Assembly (NCBI RefSeq): GCF_900110255.1
Contig: NZ_FODD01000006.1
Location: forward strand, 1 to 64,000
Direction of reading: 5' to 3'
Source of the DNA: Actinacidiphila rubida
GTDB lineage: Bacteria > Actinomycetota > Actinomycetes > Streptomycetales > Streptomycetaceae
Length of the DNA: 64,000 nt
Under the pieces are notes generated by a model. The model was not told where the DNA came from. It searched no databases and saw only the letters and a list, made by a program, of their open reading frames with translations. This document shows, in pieces, positions 61,013 to 64,000 of this stretch. A program made the position numbers and the translations under genes. Position 1 is the first letter of the stretch; every line of letters starts with the position of its first letter.

Positions 61013-62716
61013 ATGCCAGGGACCTTCGGCAGATCCGCGACCGCGGGCGCGGTCGCCCTCGCGGCAGTGCTGGCGGTGGCGGGCTGCAGCAGCGGCTCCT
61101 CCGACGGCAAGCCGGATCCGAAGCGGAGTTCGGCGGCCCCCGCGGCCGGTTCGCAGGAAATCGACCCGCAGCCGGCGGCGAACGTGCGGCAGGGCGGCAC
61201 GGTGAAGATGGCGATCCAGCAGTGGGTCTCGCAGTGGAACTTCTACCAGGTCGACGGCACGCAGGGCGACGGCCAGAGCATCGTGCAGCAGGTCGAGCCG
61301 AGCCTGTTCACCTTCGACGCCCACGGCAACTCGGTGCTCGACAAGGACTTCCTGGTCTCCGCGCAGGTGACGTCCACCAGCCCACAGGTGGTCACCTACC
61401 GGCTGAACCCCAAGGCCAGGTGGTCGGACGGCAGGCAGCTGAGCTGGCAGGACTTCGCCACCCAGTGGAAGGCGCTCAACGGCACCGACGACCGCTTCCT
61501 GGTGGCCGACACCAGCGGCTACGACCAGATCGCCTCCGTGACGCGCGGCGCCGGCGACCAGGAGGCGCGGGTCACCTTCCGCACTCCCTACGCCGACTGG
61601 CAGCGGCTGTTCCGCCCGCTGCTGCCGGCGCCCTCCATCGCCACGCCCGACCTGTTCAACAAGGGCTGGCTGACGAAGGTCCCGATCACCGGCAACTCCT
61701 GGAAGATCAGCTCCTACGACCGGACCGCGCAGACGGTCACCACCGTGCCGGACCCGAACTGGTGGGGCGCCAAGCCCAAGTTGGACGCGATCATCTACCG
61801 GTCGCTGGACGCGTCCGCGCAGACGGACGCGTACCTCAACAAGGAGATCGACTACGCCTCGGCGATCCTGCCCGAGGACTACAAGCGGCTGTCGGGCTCG
61901 CCCGGCACCGACATCCGCCACGGCGCCCGCTGGGACGAGGTGCACATCACCCTCAACGGCGCGCGCGGGCCGCTGCAGGACCTGCGGGTGCGCCAGGCGG
62001 TGGACCTGGCGATCGACCGGAAGGGCCTGGTGGAGGCCTTCTCCAAGGACCTGCCGTTCCCGGTCCGGCCGCTGGGCAACCACTTCTTCATGCCCAACCA
62101 GCAGGGCTACCAGGACAACAGCGGGCACTGGGGGACGTACGACCTGGCGGGCGCGAAGCAGCTGCTGGACCAGGCGGGCTGGAAGGACAACGGCGCGGGC
62201 AAGGCCAGGACCAAGGACGGCAGGCAGCTCACCCTGGACTACGTACTGAGCGCCGGCTCCAGTTCCTCGGCGACCGACCAGGCCCAGCTCGTCCAGGCCC
62301 AACTCGCCCAGGCCGGCGTCGTCGTCCACATCCGCCAGGTCCCGGCGAACGACTACTTCGAGAAGTACGTCGACACCGGCGGCTTCGACCTGGTGAGCTT
62401 CCGCAACGTCGACGCGATCTTCCACACGCTGCTCTACTCCACCTTCCAGGCGCCCAAGGGCCAGCAGGTGTACGGCAACTACGGGCGGGTCACCACCCCT
62501 CAGATACAGCAGCTGCTGGACCAGGCCGCGCGGACCACCGACCAGGCCGCGTCCGACGCCCTGTACAACCGGGCGGACACCCAGATCTGGCAGCAGGTGC
62601 ACTCCATCGAGCTCTACCAGCGCCCGCAGATCCTCGCGGTCCGCAAGGGCCTGGCCAACTTCGGGGCGTCGGGCCTCGCCGACTGGAACTACAACACGAT
62701 GGGCTGGACCAAGTAG
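61013..62716 (+). CDS. Peptide ABC transporter substrate-binding lipoprotein
   Basis: A 567-residue SBP_bac_5 protein. The lipoprotein signal AGAVALAAVLAVAGC has its lipobox cysteine near residue 23, followed by a Ser/Gly/Pro spacer. The binding fold has VKMAIQQWVSQWNFYQVDG, VVTYRLNPKARWSDGRQLSWQDFATQWKAL, and DLRVRQAVDLAIDRKGLVEAF. This is the monomeric periplasmic-type binder of di- or oligopeptides. ATG 61013 follows GGAGGAG. Being divergent from its permease-ATPase operon, its level is set separately, as is common for BldK-like systems. The ligand is unknown. Confidence 0.93.
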   Translation: MPGTFGRSATAGAVALAAVLAVAGCSSGSSDGKPDPKRSSAAPAAGSQEIDPQPAANVRQGGTVKMAIQQWVSQWNFYQVDGTQGDGQSIVQQVEPSLFTFDAHGNSVLDKDFLVSAQVTSTSPQVVTYRLNPKARWSDGRQLSWQDFATQWKALNGTDDRFLVADTSGYDQIASVTRGAGDQEARVTFRTPYADWQRLFRPLLPAPSIATPDLFNKGWLTKVPITGNSWKISSYDRTAQTVTTVPDPNWWGAKPKLDAIIYRSLDASAQTDAYLNKEIDYASAILPEDYKRLSGSPGTDIRHGARWDEVHITLNGARGPLQDLRVRQAVDLAIDRKGLVEAFSKDLPFPVRPLGNHFFMPNQQGYQDNSGHWGTYDLAGAKQLLDQAGWKDNGAGKARTKDGRQLTLDYVLSAGSSSSATDQAQLVQAQLAQAGVVVHIRQVPANDYFEKYVDTGGFDLVSFRNVDAIFHTLLYSTFQAPKGQQVYGNYGRVTTPQIQQLLDQAARTTDQAASDALYNRADTQIWQQVHSIELYQRPQILAVRKGLANFGASGLADWNYNTMGWTK

Positions 62717-62740
62717 CAGGCGACGGCCCGCCCGCGGTGG

Positions 62741-63292
62741 TCACGCCGCGGGCGGTGCCAGCAGACTCCGCACGAGCTGGGCCACCCGCAGGCACGCCTC
62801 CTCGTCGCTGGGCGCGGGCGCGATGACGTAGGAGAGGGTCAGGCGGATCGCGGCCTCGCAGGCCCACGCGACGGTGTCGCGGCGCAGCCGCGGGAACCCG
62901 GCCACCAGCGCGTCGACGGCGCGTTCGTGCAGTGCGCCCACCAGGTCGGGCAGCGGCGGCTGGGTGCGGGGGCCGGTCAGGCCGGCGCGGACCAGCGGGC
63001 TGCCGCGGGCGCCGCGCAGCGTCCAGCCGGCCGCCGCCGCGAAGCACTCCCCCGGGTCGCCGCCGTCCCGCCCGGCCAGCGCCAGCGCCCGTTCGGCGCC
63101 CGCCAGGTACGCGTCGGTCTCGCGCAGCGCCAGCGCTCTGGCCAGGCCGTCCTTGCTGTGGAACTCGTTGTAGAGGGTCTGCCGGGACACCCCGGCCGCC
63201 GCCGCCACCTCGACCATCCGGACCGCGGTCCAGGGCCTGCTGCCGAGTGCGTCGAACGCCGCGTCGAGGAGCGAGTCCCTGGCTGTGGGCAT
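62741..63292 (-). CDS. TetR-family transcriptional regulator
   Basis: A 183-residue repressor. The helix-turn-helix (about 5-50) is LLDAAFDALGSRPWTAVRMVEVAAAAGVSRQTLYNEFHSKDGLARALALRE, with the recognition helix at SRQTLYNEF. The C-terminal ligand domain is all-helical and unassigned. It starts at ATG 63292 and converges on the peptide-binding-protein gene, leaving 24 bases between the stops. The hisN start is 215 bases away in the other direction. Its target and effector are unknown. Confidence 0.9.
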   Translation of the reverse strand: MPTARDSLLDAAFDALGSRPWTAVRMVEVAAAAGVSRQTLYNEFHSKDGLARALALRETDAYLAGAERALALAGRDGGDPGECFAAAAGWTLRGARGSPLVRAGLTGPRTQPPLPDLVGALHERAVDALVAGFPRLRRDTVAWACEAAIRLTLSYVIAPAPSDEEACLRVAQLVRSLLAPPAA

Positions 63293-63507
63293 CGTCGCCT
63301 CCCGACCCCGTCGCGCCCGTGGCGGCCTGCGCGCGTGGGTGCAGAATTGACGCGGCCGCGGGGTCTGTCAAGGCTCCGCGTCAGCTCCGTGCAAGCGCGG
63401 CGGCGCGTTCGTGTGAACGCTCGAACAGCGCGAGCCGGCCGGATAACCGCGCGCCCTGCCGGGCCCGCTGATGGCCCGGGCACAGCCGGATCGCTACTGT
63501 TCGGCTC

Positions 63508-64000
63508 ATGGCCGACTACAACGACGACCTCCGACTGGCCCACGTCCTGGCCGACGCCGCGGACTCAGCGACGATGGCCCGCTTCAAGGCGCTCGACCTC
63601 AAGGTCGAGACGAAGCCGGACCTGACCCCGGTCACCGAGGCGGACAAGGCAGCGGAAGAGGTCGTCCGCCACCAGTTGGGCCGCGCGCGCCCGCGCGACG
63701 CGGTGCTGGGCGAGGAGTTCGGCAGCGACGGCGGCGGCGCCCGCCGCTGGATCGTCGACCCGATCGACGGCACCAAGAACTACGTGCGCGGCGTGCCCGT
63801 GTGGGCGACGCTGATCGCGCTGGCGGTGCGCGGCGAGGGCGGCGACGAGGTGGTGGTCGGCGTCGTGTCGGCACCGGCGCTCGGCCGCCGCTGGTGGGCG
63901 ACGAAGGGGGGCGGCGCGTACACCGGGCGCAGCCTGTCCTCCGCGACCCGCATGCACGTCTCGCGCGTCGGCAGGCTGGAGGACGCGTCGTTCGCGTACT
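63508..64000 (+). CDS. hisN: Histidinol-phosphatase HisN (3-prime end outside window)
   Basis: The first 164 residues of an inositol-monophosphatase-fold enzyme; the gene runs past the window edge. Metal-binding motifs are present: VTEADKAAEEVVR, VLGEEFG (Glu in GEEFG) and WIVDPIDGTKNYVRGVPVWATLIAL (DPIDGT). In Streptomyces this locus encodes HisN, the histidinol-phosphate phosphatase of histidine synthesis (SCO5208 by position). An IMP-type activity cannot be excluded from sequence. TACTGT ends seven bases before the ATG with no ribosome-binding site, again suggesting a leaderless message. Confidence 0.9.
   Translation, partial: MADYNDDLRLAHVLADAADSATMARFKALDLKVETKPDLTPVTEADKAAEEVVRHQLGRARPRDAVLGEEFGSDGGGARRWIVDPIDGTKNYVRGVPVWATLIALAVRGEGGDEVVVGVVSAPALGRRWWATKGGGAYTGRSLSSATRMHVSRVGRLEDASFAY

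Overview
This is a very G+C-rich stretch of an actinomycete chromosome, almost certainly Streptomyces or a close relative in the Streptomycetaceae. The main grounds are a nickel superoxide dismutase with its dedicated protease (sodN/sodX), WblE, the SigH/anti-SigH pair, SigR/RsrA, and a complete DasR/DasABC chitobiose locus, all in the order I know from the Streptomyces coelicolor core (roughly SCO5283 down to SCO5208, recalled from memory, not searched). I assign about 57 protein genes, one small RNA, one cobalamin riboswitch and a set of operators, terminators and repeats. No tRNA, rRNA, CRISPR array, transposase or prophage gene was seen. The last gene (hisN) runs off the right edge.

Layout. 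1-531: gene-free nested repeats. 0.5-4.4 kb: a methyltransferase, a spermidine-synthase-like protein and an OmpR-type two-component pair. 4.6-8.9 kb: the 2-oxoglutarate decarboxylase/dehydrogenase Kgd and a 58-residue protein. 9.0-12.0 kb: a DUF4097 protein with a PadR regulator, then a medium-chain dehydrogenase. 12.2-13.7 kb: sodN, sodX and a CGNR zinc-finger protein. 13.9-18.3 kb: a polar amino-acid ABC transporter and malic enzyme. 18.7-23.4 kb: a secreted amidase, an RpiR-type regulator, a PLP enzyme and a GNAT acetyltransferase. 23.5-28.7 kb: anti-SigH, SigH, a membrane protein, a diacylglycerol kinase, WblE and a PdtaS-like kinase.

28.8-37.4 kb is the aminosugar block: a DasR-type operator driving what looks like the small RNA scr5239, a 436-bp imperfect giant hairpin, a SIS-domain sugar-phosphate enzyme and nagB (divergent, sharing one dre operator), dasD-dasC-dasB-dasA reading as one coupled operon from a double dre, and dasR itself. 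Together these take up chitobiose/GlcNAc oligomers, hydrolyse them, deaminate GlcN-6-P and report the result through DasR. 37.5-39.5 kb: a DUF3311/sodium-solute symporter pair. 39.5-40.0 kb: another repeat island related to the one at the left edge. 40.0-44.9 kb: a GlxA-type regulator, then nrdA-nrdB behind paired NrdR boxes and a B12 riboswitch.

45.0-53.5 kb: peptide deformylase, a TPR-like protein, a coupled pair of membrane HD-domain proteins (one HD-GYP, one degenerate), rsrA-sigR with a sigma-R consensus promoter, a dienelactone-hydrolase-like protein, a SRAP (YedK/HMCES) protein and a membrane M50-like peptidase. 53.7-56.6 kb: aroA, rsgA and a SugE-type exporter. 56.7-62.7 kb: a peptide ABC transporter with its two ATPases fused in one protein and a divergently transcribed binding lipoprotein. 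62.7-64 kb: a TetR regulator and the start of hisN.

Nothing here is clearly a wholly new system. The most rewarding parts are non-coding: the DasR-linked small RNA, the giant inverted repeat beside it, the structured wblE leader, the double control of nrdAB, and several unassigned palindromic operators.
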